Positions 34,999-46,752 of a DNA stretch of 64,000 nucleotides are shown here, piece by piece. A program made the translations under genes and the position numbers. The DNA is from Ciona savignyi (taxonomy: Eukaryota > Chordata > Ascidiacea > Phlebobranchia > Cionidae). Positions within the stretch are counted from its first letter, which is position 1; every line of letters begins with the position of its first letter. The DNA lies in contig CH003389.1 of the NCBI GenBank assembly GCA_000149265.1, positions 322,829-386,828 on the forward strand, in the 5' to 3' direction. Below the pieces are notes generated by a model. That model ran no database searches and had not been told where the DNA came from. It saw only the letters and a list, made by a program, of their open reading frames with translations.

Positions 34999-35370
34999 GT
35001 TTTTTCACAAATTTTAACCTGTCGAATTGGCCTCTATATAGGGTAAACGGAACAATACTTTTGGCTGTGTGCGAAAAACAATGATTTAATAGTACGGTGA
35101 AATAGTTAAACAATTTACCGCACATTTTCATATGCGCGTGAATTGGAACATTCATTGTATTTATCGTACAGTTAAGCTGTATTCAATTTTACCCGGATCA
35201 CGTGTAACCGTGTGCAAAATCGGTCACATGATATAAACAGTAGAATTGTGAACTTGTACAAAAATATGTACAGGAATATTTTATTTTCTTTATTAATTTT
35301 GCATTGAAATCACTACGTCATTCGTTTACCCTATGGAATAATATGATAAATACCCTATAGTCGTAACAAA

Positions 35371-36063
35371 AACTTAGAACAGTTATCTTTATAAAGATAA
35401 ATTATTTTGAAGAAAAGTTTATCGATGGTAAACCCATTTTTCTTAGTGTTCAAATGATGTATAATGCGAATTAATACAACAGTGTTGTATAAGTTGGGTT
35501 ATTAAGTGAAAATAAATTACCAGAATCGACGTTCGGTAGTTGTTTTGGTTGTGGTTTGGTTTTACTTTTTACTTTTTGTTGATTACAAAACTTTGCGGAA
35601 AGTTTTTTACAATCCTAGTCACACAATTTTTACATTGAAATGAGCTCATTCAAAATGGATGCTCTGATGACGAAATCATGGGAAACCGATGTCAGGACAC
35701 CTAAAAGTAACTGTTGACTCACGCGCGACTTCTACCGTACGCTATAATTGGAAAATTATTTAATTATGAGATATAAGTTTATATTTTGTTTCATAAAGAA
35801 ATCACACAAACTTTTTTCAAAAAATTTAATAAGACGTCTTAACGCTAGTTAATAAAACATGCCTATAGGCAGGTTAATGAATTAATATAGATATAAGCAG
35901 ACGTGTCAGTCAAACCTATTGCAGAATTAAAATAAATATTGGAAAATTAAGTAAAACTTCCTTCACTTAATAGCACCAGCACAGACGATAAAATAGCAAG
36001 CTGGTTGTTGCTGGTGACGAATATACAGTTTACGACTCATGGTCGCGAAATTCAAATACATTA
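35371..36063. other. Gene-free stretch right of unit 2
   Basis: This is AT-rich, with no recognisable protein similarity, repeat family member or RNA gene. Similarity to the arms stops near 35370. Confidence 0.5.
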
Positions 36064-36345
36064 GTCCGGTGGTTTAGTGCGTCGCCTTTCAGACGAAAGG
36101 TTGCAGGTACGAAACTGGTCGCTAGCTAGTGATTCGTGTCCTTGGGCAAGGCACTTAACGGACTTGAACCCTGAACCCAGCGGATTAATGGGTTCTACTA
36201 AATTGAGCGAACGTGAGAATCAATTCACAGCACAATGCCATAGCTCCAATAATCTGACTGTGAGCGCGAGGTGATCTGACGATTGCCCGTGTGTTAATCC
36301 CCTTGGTTTTCCCATTAACGGGAATAAACATGAATATTCTATCCT
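36064..36345 (+). mobile_element. SINE-A copy, plus orientation
   Basis: This is a near-full-length copy with a shortened head (GGTGGTTTAGTGCGTCGCC) and B-box region TTGCAGGTACGAAACTGG. The body is present, diverged around ACGTGAGAATCAATTCACAG, and the tail is TATTCTATCCTA. Confidence 0.85.
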
Positions 36346-36704
36346 AACTATTTAATGGCCAACTTAAAACCACCATAAACCAACTCCGCATAATCTACAC
36401 ACGACAGTGAACGCTGTTCATATACAAGATTAGAATTGGCTCTGTAATCCCGTTTGAATTTAAAATCGCGCGGGTTAAAGTTACGGCCACCTCCTGCCAA
36501 CACTCTAGTTACGAATATAAAAACTGTGTGAGTCAGCAGACGGTTAATAACTATTACCCGCTTTTCAATTTTTGCATCATTTACTGCATCCCCCTCGGTA
36601 AAAACTGCTGGTTGTGATCCTTAAACCTTCCTTTCGGCAAGTCCACATTTCCTTATTTTTCCCGACTTCCTCTATTTTTTTAAAAAAAAGAAGGTGTCGT
36701 ATTT
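36346..36704. other. Gene-free stretch downstream of RANGAP1
   Basis: I see no coding or repeat feature here. Confidence 0.5.
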
Positions 36705-36812
36705 TTTATCAGAGTCAAGTTTCGAATCCATGATGTGCTCGTCACTAGGGCCGTTTTTATGGAAGTCGTTGTATGCCTCGGTCGCGTTAACCATTCGGCC
36801 ACACGTCCGTAC
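36705..36812 (-). mobile_element. SINE-B copy
   Basis: The tRNA-Ser-like head GTGTGGCCGAATGGTTAACG on the minus strand, the B-box-like GGATTCGAAACTTG and a short A-tail are present. Flanks resemble each other (GAAGGTGTCG and GAAGGTCGCC). Confidence 0.8.
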
Positions 36813-37067
36813 GAAGGTCGCCAATTAATTAGAGGCAAAAATAATAAAATAATCTATAAATGAACCTGTCAATATCGAAGAAAAGAAAAAAAATCCTTCT
36901 TTTTACTAACTGTATTAAACCGAAGTAAATTTAAACCCAAATATTAAGTATTTTACAGGTTAAAATGATTACGAAGAATTCGAAATAGAAAAGGACCCAA
37001 CGAGATGCCAAGCATTAACGGCAGTGCTAAATATAAAATGGACAGAAGGTAGTATGGTACACACGCG

Positions 37068-40000
37068 TCACTTATACAGCAGCTGCAGAAGTTGAGAACG
37101 TAAAGGAATCGAGCTTTTGTCCCATAAAGTATTTTCCTTTGATACCAAACTACGGAGAAAAGTTTTAGTATAAGCTGGGAAGTATGCCTGCTGACATACA
37201 TGGCCCACTACCACCACCATACGGCGAATGTCCGACGATGGTTTGAACTTGCGATCCTCGCTTTTTATCAGCCCCATGCTGACGAGGATTGGATTGATTA
37301 CTAGCATTGGCGTGTTCGGGTATTTGTCGAACGCATCGGCCATTATCACATCCACGCATTGCAACACTGCTGCACGTAACTCATCCGCTGCAGCGTTGTC
37401 GCACTCCACTAGGCTGCACAAGCAGTTCTCATTCAGCAAACCTAGTAGGGCAGATATATAAGTTTGTCAGGTTCCATGCTTGGGCAAGGCAGTTAGTAAA
37501 TGTTTCGGGAACCTAATAGTTTAATAAACATAGAAGAAACACCTTTCAATCGAAAGGTTGCAGGTGCGAAACTGGTCGTTAGCGAGTTGGTTGTGTCCTT
37601 GGGCAAGGCACTTTACGGACATTGCCTGAACCCAGCGGATTAATGGGTTCTACCAAATTAAAGGAACATGTCTATCATATACAATACACTGCAATAGCTC
37701 CGGTAACCCGACGATGGACGCGAGATAATCTGACGATTGTCCGTGTGTTAACCCCCTTGGTTTTCTCATTCACGGGGATAAAAATGAATATCCTATCCTA
37801 TCCTACACTACTAATATGCCTCAATTACAACACAATGCAAAAGGATAGGATATTCAGGTTTATCCCCGTGAATGGAAAAACCAAGGGGTTAACACACAGG
37901 CAATAGTAAGACCAAAATATCTTCAATACTTTCATGGTGTGGTATTTTGCTGTTGCCCGTGTTATAACGCACCCACACCTCCTGAAACAAACAAGATAAT
38001 TACCATAATCAATATAAATAATACCGATATATTATGAATTTACATCTAATAAAATGTTTAATAAGTATGTTGTGACAAAACGTAATTGTGTAAAACTTAT
38101 TTAAACCCAGAGAAACTCAGTAAATGAGTTAATAACCGGATAATTGATTTTTCATGACATAAACTGTTTGATAAGTGTGTTGGGACAAAACTTAATGATT
38201 CCAGAGAAACAAAGGAAAGGTAATACACTTATTAAACATTTTAAGTGTGTTGGGACAAAACTAAATTGTGTAAAACCTAATTAAACACAGAAAATGAGTT
38301 AATAACCTGATAATTTGAGACAAGCATCTGCAGCAGCCTCTGCATCTCGTACAAATTCCGACATTTCCTCCATGAGTTTACATCGAGCGGAGGAAGACAA
38401 CGCAACCAACTTCACCGATGTCACCTCGCTGAAGAAGCTCTTCGCGGTGAGCTCCCCGTAATGAAGATCAGCGATCTCCTCCACAGATTCATCCTCCGCA
38501 GAGGAGTCTCCATCATCCGAATCAACACCTTCATCATCATCCAGTGACATGAGAGCATTCTTGCTACGGAAATCATTGCCACGGTCTTTCACCTAACCCC
38601 CCATGCAAGAAAATTGTTGCAAATTTAAGATGCGTCTCGTGATGAGGCAAAACTAAAAACTTAATTTTAAATGTTGGAATTTGTATAAAAACTTAAAAAT
38701 AGAACATAGGATATTTGTGTTTTATACCAGAGAATGGAAAAATTAGGGAAATTTATCACACAGACAACTTTCAGATTGCCTTATGAATAAGCAACATAGC
38801 GTTATTATATAGGCAAACATCAGATTACCTTATGACACAGAATAAACAAAAAAAAACATAAAAATGAAGATATCACCTCATCCACTCCTTCTTCCCCGAA
38901 CTTATTCCCATTTAAATCAAGTTTCTGGAGGAATTCCTTGTTTTCCATGGCAGTGCACACCGCTATGCCTCCTTCCAACTGAATCTCTCCGAATGAAAGG
39001 TGAAGTTCCTTCAGGTTTGGGTTGGATACTTCCAAACACTGTCCGATTGCTTCGGCCCCTTTGGTCCGCACTAGACAGTCCCCAAAATTCACAATTTCAA
39101 GACTATCTATGTTTTTCATGGCCTCAGCCATCGGGATTGCCCCCTTTTCGGTAAAAGTGTTGTCGTTTAGATTAAGGTGCCTTAAATTAGGACTGTGCAT
39201 CACTGCTTCGGAAAGTGCAGCGATACCAGCGTGTTGAATACCGTTCTGTGGCAGTTGGATTTCTTCAAGGCTACCAATTATTCTGAATGCCTTGGCTAAA
39301 GCTTTTGCTCCAGGGTTTTCCAATCTGTAAATAAAATTTATTTATTTTCCATTTGCACAAATCTCACAATACAGTTCATGACAATTACAAGTACCATTGT
39401 TTAAACAAATGCTCTAATATTTTTTTCAAAAATAATACATTACACTTAAAAATACATAAACAAAATTTCAACCTGTTTCTTCCTGCAACAAAGACTTTCA
39501 ACTTAAGTGGGCGTCCTTCTTCTGAGCTTGTTTTATGACATTGGATCAATGCATCGGCTAATATTATTCCCCCACCACCAAGACCATTGTTGTTAAACCG
39601 AAGTTCTTGCAAAGTGTACGATGCTCGACTGTGAAGCAATTCCACACATGCCTGCATAATGTATGCATGGTAAATTACATTGGAAAAGTAAGAACAACAA
39701 TAAAACCATTATGAATTCGGGTAAGTTATATTTAGACTAACTTGTAGCTTTTCCAGAGGTCCAAAAGTTAATTATATGGTAAATGTGCATGTTCTTATAG
39801 TTATAATGCTTGATTGTGAGTTAAAATTATTGTTTACATAATTTTTAGCTTCATTTTAGTTCACATGAAGGGACCCAGTGGTACAATTTAGGAAAAAAGC
39901 TTGGCTTGCTGCTTGCATTCCCCTCTTACACCTAACTTTATGCTGAATATTGTTAATTATTATTGGTTAAAAAGACTTTGGACATTACCAGTCACTGGAA

Positions 40001-40655
40001 TAGACACTAGTATACACTTTTACCACAAACATTTTTAAACTTTTTAATACATTTTCTTCTTAGAGAATCTTAGCATGAAGCAATTCTGGGAAAGGATAAT
40101 GGAACACAAAAACTATTGTTATTTACATAGTGAAACCTTCTATCATAAATATGATGAGAAAATGCAATCAACAAATTTGTTTTTATTGGTTTAGAACATG
40201 TTTTAAAACAAGTACCAATTTGTAAATTAGGCTATTACTGAGTAAGCACATACCTTTGCACAATCTGGACCAAAAGCATTATGACTGAGATCTAACTCAA
40301 CAAGTTGTGCTTTAGATGTCATAATAGCATCACCTAGTGCCCGAAGTGAGATAGGGATTTCAGATCTCAACCTGCCAGTAAACATATCAGCCCACAGACA
40401 CCGCTGTAGTTCCGGCTTGTCTGTCAGTGCGCCGGCGATAGCTTTTGCTGCTTCCACGCCAACTGTGTTACCAACCAACTCCAGGACTTGCAAATCAACA
40501 CAACTTTCAATTGCGCGAACTACAGCTTCGGCATCAGATGCAGTGTTCAATTTCATTCCATGACCTTTGAACGAAACTATGTTTTCCTTCCGCACGCTTG
40601 TTTGCTCCAGAAGTGCAGTCACTGTATCAATGTTGCTCTTATCATCAATGGCCAT
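37068..40655 (-). CDS. RANGAP1: Ran GTPase-activating protein 1
   Basis: This activates GTP hydrolysis by Ran on the cytoplasmic side of the nuclear pore. Five coding exons on the minus strand (40254-40655, 39473-39651, 38877-39324, 38307-38592, 37068-37441) join in phase to 562 aa, close to the vertebrate length. Leucine-rich repeats fill about residues 30-345, with the landmark strings [70 protein letters not shown] and [12 protein letters not shown]. An acidic stretch follows ([20 protein letters not shown]). The C-terminal SUMO-acceptor domain has GLIKSED, matching the psi-K-x-E site that in vertebrates is modified by SUMO1 for Nup358 docking. Introns contain SINE-A copies. The start is the first ATG of exon 1. 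No lesion was seen. Confidence 0.95.
37541..37804 (+). mobile_element. SINE-A in the last intron of RANGAP1, antisense to the gene
   Basis: This copy lacks only the first bases of the tRNA head. The body and the tail ATCCTATCCTATCCTA are well preserved, which suggests a fairly recent insertion. Confidence 0.9.
37841..37914 (-). mobile_element. SINE-A 3' fragment, opposite to its neighbour
   Basis: Only the tail-proximal 70 bp is present (AGGATAGGATATTCAGG, then CCGTGAATGGAAAAACC). It is in inverted orientation 37 bp from the preceding SINE, so the intron transcript could fold into a hairpin. Confidence 0.8.
38700..38775 (-). mobile_element. Old SINE-A fragment in RANGAP1 intron 3
   Basis: Diverged SINE-A 3' sequence (ATAGGATATTTGTGTTTTAT, then GAGAATGGAAAAATTAGGG) is still recognisable next to better copies. 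Confidence 0.55.
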
Positions 40656-41475
40656 ATCTCAATATTTGTCTAACCCACCTAGCCACGAGTAAAAACGAAA
40701 CTGTTAAATAAAGTTGTTTCATTATTATATATTGGGCGGTGTGGAAACAGTTATACAATACAATACCACAGAGTTTGTGGGGTAATGTTAAAAAAATCAG
40801 GTATACTTCTCAAGCTTTTATACAATGACTTTATACATCGTAGGTTAAAAAGGAATGTGCAGGTAATGTTACTTGGAAACAAGTTCATTATAGCTGTGTT
40901 CTGTAAACCAAGAACGATTTTTTCGTTTATTTTTCCACTGCATTAACTATTCATGCATGAAAAACCTTTAAAAAACAAAGCACAAGGATATCTTCTTAAT
41001 TAAACCTACAGTTTATTATGTTACTGATATCTTATTCAATATAAGTTGTAAATTGTTGGTTTTATTTCACCGGGAAAACGAACGCTCTTTGACTTTTTAC
41101 TATTCTGTAACTAATGAGCGATAACAGCATAATCTAAACTAAACACTGAAATTAAGTATGTTATCAATTTCATATTTATTTTAATTTTTAAAAGGTTTTA
41201 CCTGTATCTATCGAATCACGAATCGTTCGTTATCTTTAACCCCTTTATGACAAATCATTTTTTGCGAAATCTGGGAGATTAGCGCATTTGCGGTGTAATT
41301 TCGCTACAACGAACTTGGTGTTCGTAATTCGCTCCCCTCTATGCCACTAACCTACCAAGTTTTTCGGCGGTACAAATTAAAAACCATAAAACATATTTCA
41401 TTTTATACTTTTCACTTAAGAAATTGTGAACTTTTTAATTACTCTTATTTGACCGATTTATTCAAGCATCCGACA
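40656..41475. other. Upstream region of RANGAP1, no gene seen
   Basis: This 820-bp stretch should hold the RANGAP1 promoter and 5' untranslated sequence. I see no clear TATA box or other defined element, and no other coding sequence. Confidence 0.4.
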
Positions 41476-41764
41476 GATTAGGATATTCATCTTTATCACC
41501 GTGAATGGGAATACCAAGGGGGTTAACATACAGGTAATCGTCATCACCTCGCGCCCATCGTCGGGTTACCGGAGCTATTGCAGTGTGTTGTATATGATAG
41601 ACACATTCCTTCAATTTGGTAGAACCAATAAATTCGCTGGGTTCAGGCAATGTCCGTAAAGTGCCTTGCCCAAGGACACAACCGACTAGCTAGCGACCAG
41701 TTTCGCACCTGCAACCTTTCGATTGAAAGGCGACGCACTTACCCGTTAGACCAACGGGCCGGAC
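41476..41764 (-). mobile_element. SINE-A copy, minus orientation
   Basis: This is a full-length copy with CCGGCCCGTTGGTCTAACGG at its head and TAGGATATTCATCTTTAT at its tail side. A small deletion lies in the CGTCATCACCTCGCGCCC region. Confidence 0.9.
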
Positions 41765-42094
41765 TGGGAACCATTAGGTTTTTGCGTGAAGATACATATC
41801 TACACTTTGTTTATGATATACCAAGAATAATCAGCTATAACCAGGTACCCGTAGCATTTAAAAAAATTACAATTTAGGCCTACCTAATATGTACTAAACA
41901 GTTTTGAAGTTATTTTAAAGAAAACGACAAATCGGGATAAAACTTGTTTGGTAATACTGGTTGGATAGACAGTGACAAATTTAAGCTTAAACAATTGAAA
42001 CTTGATAATGAGAAAAATGAATTTCCCATTTGGCGTCACAACATAGGATTTGCAATGACTTAGCTGCGCGCTGATTTTACTGCTTTATAACATC

Positions 42095-42315
42095 GATAGC
42101 CAACCATACATATCTGACAACAACATATATTGTGTAAGAATCATAGATAACAAGATCAGTTTGCAACCTAAGGGACCCATGCGTTCCTGCTTGCAGAAAC
42201 AAACTAAATATTGTATAAAATACACCAAATGTGGTCAGGGACCCTGTTCGTATATACACATGCAAAATGTATTTTACAAATAGAGGTTGTTAAACACAAG
42301 GTTGTCACTCTGTAT
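42095..42315 (+). repeat. Right-end fragment of the foldback-like family
   Basis: This runs from TATCTGACAACAACATATAT through GGGACCCATGCGTTCCTGC and GGTCAGGGACCCTG to GTTAAACACAAGGTTGTCAC. It matches 60360-60560. Both fragments lie about 270 bp downstream of a Sulfotransfer_4-like gene, so they were probably duplicated with it. Confidence 0.7.
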
Positions 42316-42584
42316 TTTCTAAATGAAATCGACTGGAAGTTCATTTTTAACAATGGTTTATTAATTCTAAGTTATGTGTTAAATATTTCATTTTACGGCA
42401 AGTAGATGTATCTTTACTGCCTCTGTGGTCGTACTTACTCTTCAGATCTTATGCAATATTAATTAGAATTGACTTTGTGAACACGATGACAATTTCAAGA
42501 ATAGTTCGTATTTTTCAAAATGTCACTGACGTCTGCTTACCTTAAATTATTAATGGTAAACCAAAACAACATTATTGTAAACAT

Positions 42585-43616
42585 CTACCAAATATTAAAC
42601 CACGATGTTGCCGAGTTCATCCAACCTTTTAAGAAACTTGGGTTTTTGTAAATTGTGTACCCGCCGTAGGCGCCAAGCAAAGTCAACACTCCAAGGGAAA
42701 ACATCATCTCTCTCATCATTCTAATCATGATAGGATGGTTTGCCATCAAATCCTTTACAAGGGAAGCCCCCATATTTGCGTGAGGAAACGGTTTATCAGG
42801 AATCTCTTCGCCAAGAAATTCGCACAGTGGAGCCCATCCGTCCTTAAAGTTAAACACAAGCAGCTTGTCCTTTGGTGCATTCTGTAAATGTTGTATAGTG
42901 TTATAACCGTAAAGTAAACTTGTATTTGCACACTTACAAGAAGGATGTTTGCGTTGTGGGTTTTATATAAACGTTTGATCACCAGCTCGTTTCTGTCAAA
43001 TTTGGACCAAGGCCAACGTCGGCGTGAAGATAGAACAACTTGCACTATAAAAAGTTTTTGTATAAAAAAGTAGTTTTCGACCCTTATGATATGTCAACTT
43101 TAAATAATCCCGTATTGGTTTCAACGGAATATATCATATAAACGCATGTTACATACTGGCAGACTCCGTGAATCGAAAATATTGCCATCCAGAATACGAC
43201 AAAACTTGCATCAGAATATACAAAGGTTCAGAATCAATCGACGTCATTTGAGTTAGGGCGCTTCGGTACCAAGAATCCTCGTCTCGAATAGAAATCACAA
43301 TCTGTACACAGTGTAATTATAAATCGTGTCATATTTGAATACATGTAGTATATTCTGAACCTACTTTGGCATCTGGGTAAGCCTTTAAGATTTCCTCCCA
43401 AAACAGATAACAGGGACTGTCGACGACTGCATCAACGCCTTTATACATTCTCTTAAAGTCGTCAGCTGTTCCTCCATATTTAATAAGTTTGCGCCATTCC
43501 TTTCCCAGGTACCACGAGTTTTCCAGCCAATCGTATGTATTGTACCCAAACTCTTGGAACACTGCTGTCATGGTTTTAGTACCAGTTTTGGCATAACCGG
43601 CATAAATTACCTTCAT
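42585..43616 (-). CDS. Sulfotransfer_4-like P-loop protein, copy 1 (intact)
   Basis: Four exons on the minus strand (43365-43616, 43157-43301, 42938-43044, 42585-42881) join in phase to 266 aa. The N-terminus has the PAPS-binding-type loop YAGYAKTGTKTM, followed by FGYNTYDWLENSWYLGKEW. Exon 2 begins IVISIRDEDSWYRSA, the position of the second phosphate-binding segment. Exon 3 has basic SSRRRWPWSKFDRNE. Exon 4 has NFKDGWAPLCEFLGEEIPDK and PFPHAN, then a C-terminal membrane helix around FSLGVLTLLGAYGGYTIY. This fits the Sulfotransfer_4 (P-loop sulfotransferase-like) family, whose substrates are mostly unknown. A near-identical copy is at 60.8-61.9 kb and a truncated one at 52.3 kb. Start is the only upstream ATG. 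Confidence 0.85.
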
Positions 43617-43892
43617 TCTTTCCTTTTGTTGCTATATAGATGCTCGATTAAGTCAATGAGAGACCTATACGCTAGCTACGTTTTATTCGCAGTAGGCTAA
43701 TCAGTTTGTATTGGCCAAAGTTAGCAAATGCTACATTAATGATTAACCGCAATGATATTGACCTTTGAAGCGTTTCATTTTGCGGGTTGCCGGAGGCCAT
43801 TAAAAGTTGTTAACGAGTGCGGAGAATAAACATCGAAGAAGTTTGGTTACCCACAAACCTATACGTTTTGTTTTATTTTAATATATTAAGTA

Positions 43893-44178
43893 ATCATATT
43901 CATGTTTATCCTTGCGAATGAAAAACTCTAGGAGCGTTAACACACGTTTTTTATCAGATTACCTCGCGCACCAACCATAGGCTACCGGAGCTATTGTAGT
44001 GTGTTGTGTATGATTGAGACGCTTCTTTAATTTTGTAGAACCCATCATTCCACTGGGTTCAGCCAATGTCCACTAATGCCTTGCCCAATCACGCAGCCGC
44101 CGAGCTGGTAACCAATTTTGAAACCGCAACCCTTCGGCGGAAAGGCGACGCACTAACTTAGCACAATAACCGATCGGA
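43893..44178 (-). mobile_element. Diverged SINE-A downstream of the lectin gene
   Basis: The head and body are recognisable (CGTCGCCTTTCCGCCGAAGG, AACCCAGTGGAATGATGGG) but carry many substitutions, so this is an older copy. Confidence 0.75.
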
Positions 44179-44337
44179 AAATTCGATTTAAACTGACTGT
44201 TTGATCTAAAAAGGGACACATTTCTTATAGTTTAACATTTTTAATAGCACCCGTTGTTTTTAATATACAGATTCAAACCTTAATTCAGTAAATACAATTT
44301 TATGTGTGTTTTACATTCATATACAATTTCCGCAAAT

Positions 44338-46692
44338 TTAGGAATAGTAGCAGACGTAGGTGAGCTGGGCGTACTTGTGAGTATTGCGGCATATTTGACC
44401 ATACAAGCTGTTGCTGGTAGAAACATTGCAGGATTGTTTGCCATGGCAGGCACTGCGCATGATATTAAAGGCTGTTGTTGACCGACAATTGGTATTCGTC
44501 ATTGGTTCAGTGCGACATCTGAAAAATATGATGATTATAAACTACAAAGCACTAAGGGTTTATTACTATTAGCTTGGTGGTTTAGTGGGTCGCTTTTCAG
44601 TCAAAGGGTAAAAGATTCGAAACTGGTCATTAGGTAGTCGGATGTGTCCTTGAGAAAATCATTTAGCGGATATTGCCTGTACTAAGCGGATATTGCCTAA
44701 AGTGGATTAATGGATTTAAAAAATTAAACAACCGTCTGAAACACACAACATAATGTAATAGCTACGGTCACCTAACGGTGGGCGAGAGGTGATCTGACGA
44801 TTCCCCGTGTGTTAACCCCCTTGGTTTTCCCATTCCTTAGGATAATCAAGAATATCATATCCCTATGTCCCATCATATATTGAAATACCGGATATTTTAC
44901 AAACTTCTCTGGCAATTTTAAAATTAAGCTTGGGTTCACTGCATGTAATTATCAATCTAGAGATATTGTTTAAATGATTACGCACTTACATTAGTTTGTT
45001 AGTTCTTCCGAAAAAGCCGTCTAAAACACCAATACGTTTGCCAGGCCCGCAATCAATAGTACCAGTCGTACCTTCACATGCTGTTTTAACCTGAGGGGCC
45101 GGGTTGCCGGTCGCTGTAAAATAAAGGGATAGTTAGAAACAAAGCATAGAACGATTTTATTCCCGAGCCAAGTTTTGAAACCAATATATGGCCGTGACTA
45201 GTTGTTTTGTATAGAGTCTGTATATATATCGGTCGCGTTAACCATTCGGCATCACGAGCGCTGGTTCTATATTGTGTCTATGGGAACGTCACTCTGTGTA
45301 CATCGCCTGAAATTAGAAGATTATTGATTTTACAAAAAATGAAGGAAAAACCTTCATAATATGCAACACGCTGTAAAAGCTACAGTAATCCGGCAATGAG
45401 CGCGAGGTAATTGCGACCAACCCTGTGAGTATATTTACGAAGTAATCTGACAAATAGACAGCTGATAACTTTCCCTTCCTTTTCCCATTCAAGGGGGTGT
45501 AATCATGAATATTGGATAGAATGAATGGGAAAACCAAACTAATTATTCCACTAGGGCAATGTCCGTTAAAAGCCTTATCCAAGGACACAACCGACTAGCT
45601 AGACCAGTTTCGTATCTTCAACCCTTCAGCTGAAATGCGACGCACTAACCCAACAGACTTATCTGCCAGACCAACATCCTATTCAAAGACATATGTTTAC
45701 ATTTGGTATACAACCTATTCATGTAACTTTACCTACATCTGCAAGTGTATTCAACCCTGACGTATTTGTAGGTCCCGCCACAAGGGTCGCCAAATATCAG
45801 GTGGCTAGCGACGACGCTACAGCTTCTTTGACCGTGGCAAGCAGCAAAAATAATTGAATAGGAAACAAGTGAAGCACAGCTTGCAGTCCTAATACTAGGA
45901 TGCGGGCATCTAAACATAAAATGCATTGGCTGATCATAACCGGAATTTATAAGCCTAAATATGGCTGTACTTGATATTAGTTTTGCTTATTCTTTTTTTT
46001 CCTCAGTGGAAAATAATGGCAAATTAGAAAATCACGGCACTGTATTCAACTGGTGTATAGGAGAATAAAAAAACAAATACGCATCGCTGCGACCGTTTTT
46101 ATTATACACATGGCGCGTTCGAATACTGGAGTATAATACTTAAAGCAGTATCATAAAAATCAGTCGCGGTAAACGATTTACTCGTGTGAGCTTCCACAGG
46201 CGAGTGAATTCTTACTCGCCCGAAATAGATAGACAATTTTTTATCATAGATATAAAGTCAATACAAAAAATCAGCAAAGCAACCTACGTGGTCATGTCGA
46301 TTCGACCATACAAAGCACTTTGGATGTTTATCACGTGGTTATCAGGGCATTGTATAGATCCTGTACCGGCTTCGCAGATGATTTTGATTTCTGCAAATTA
46401 GATTGTTATGATAGCAGTACGTTTAATTAAGCAAGCAACAAAATAAACACAGGCATAATACGTACCTTTATTTACGATTTAAAGATATATTAGTATTATT
46501 ATTTATACTGAGAAGAAAGCACACAAATGCGACAAAACGTTAAAATTGGTAGAAAAATATTAAAAAGGGGGCAATAATATCAATAAATGCCAGATTTAAT
46601 GTAAATTACCTGCCAAGTTTAGTGTAAACCTTACCTGCGTATGAGCAATAAGAGAACGATACAACCAACAAGACGATTAGCTTAATCTCCAT
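44338..46692 (-). CDS. Secreted rhamnose-binding lectin with two SUEL (Gal_lectin) domains
   Basis: Five exons on the minus strand (46635-46692, 46288-46390, 45737-45909, 44990-45113, 44338-44518) join in phase to 212 aa. Exon 1 is a signal peptide (MEIKLIVLLVVSFSYCSYA). Domain 1 (exons 2-3) has CEAGTGSIQCPDNHVINIQS, the sugar-site YGR, CHGQRSCSVVAS and the signature FGDPCGGTYKYVRVEYTC. Domain 2 (exons 4-5) has CEGTTGTIDCGPGKRIGV, FFGRTN, CHGKQSCNVSTS and ends KYAQLTYVCYYS. The paired Cys pattern fits SUEL lectins, which bind L-rhamnose or D-galactose and often act in innate recognition or in eggs. In domain 2 the DPC motif is replaced by GQIC, so its sugar site may be changed. Introns carry SINEs in both orientations. 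Confidence 0.88.
44568..44873 (+). mobile_element. Diverged SINE-A in intron 4 of the lectin gene
   Basis: The head is GGTGGTTTAGTGGGTCGC, with a locally repeated GCGGATATTGCCT and the 3' part GAGAGGTGATCTGACGATT. The tail is ATATCATATCC. It lies antisense to the lectin. Confidence 0.75.
45160..45262 (-). mobile_element. SINE-B in intron 3 of the lectin gene
   Basis: This is a diverged copy with GAATGGTTAACGCGACCG and TTTCAAAACTTGGCTCGG on the minus strand, in the same orientation as the lectin. Confidence 0.75.
45357..45690. mobile_element. Two head-to-tail-inverted SINE-A fragments in intron 3 of the lectin gene
   Basis: At 45357-45523 a plus-orientation 3' part (CCGGCAATGAGCGCGAGG) ends at ATGAATATTGGATAG. 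At 45522-45690 a minus-orientation 5' part (GGGCAATGTCCGTTAAAAGC, TTCAGCTGAAATGCGACGC) follows directly. Both are old and diverged. Confidence 0.7.
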
Positions 46693-46752
46693 TCTGTACG
46701 ATTTAGATATGTCCACTCTCAAAAGGGGCCTTTTATAAATGCAACATGATTT

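Larger units (their letters stand above)
23468..35370. repeat. Duplicated segment, unit 2 (arms C and D around SAMD3-like copy B)
   Basis: Unit 2 repeats the order of unit 1. Arm C starts near 23600 and matches unit 1 from about 10280, with sulfotransferase C (+). SAMD3-like copy B (+) follows, then arm D with sulfotransferase D (-), ending near 35370. Spacing to unit 1 is 12.8-13.3 kb depending on private insertions. Arm D is shorter at its outer edge than arm B and lacks the hAT MITE. Confidence 0.85.

Noticed and set aside
37900..37990. Open segment after an acceptor-like site (TTTGTTTCAG at about 37985, minus strand) between RANGAP1 exons 4 and 5
   Set aside because: It runs into a SINE fragment and a stop. 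Exons 4 and 5 already join in phase with the expected family sequence.
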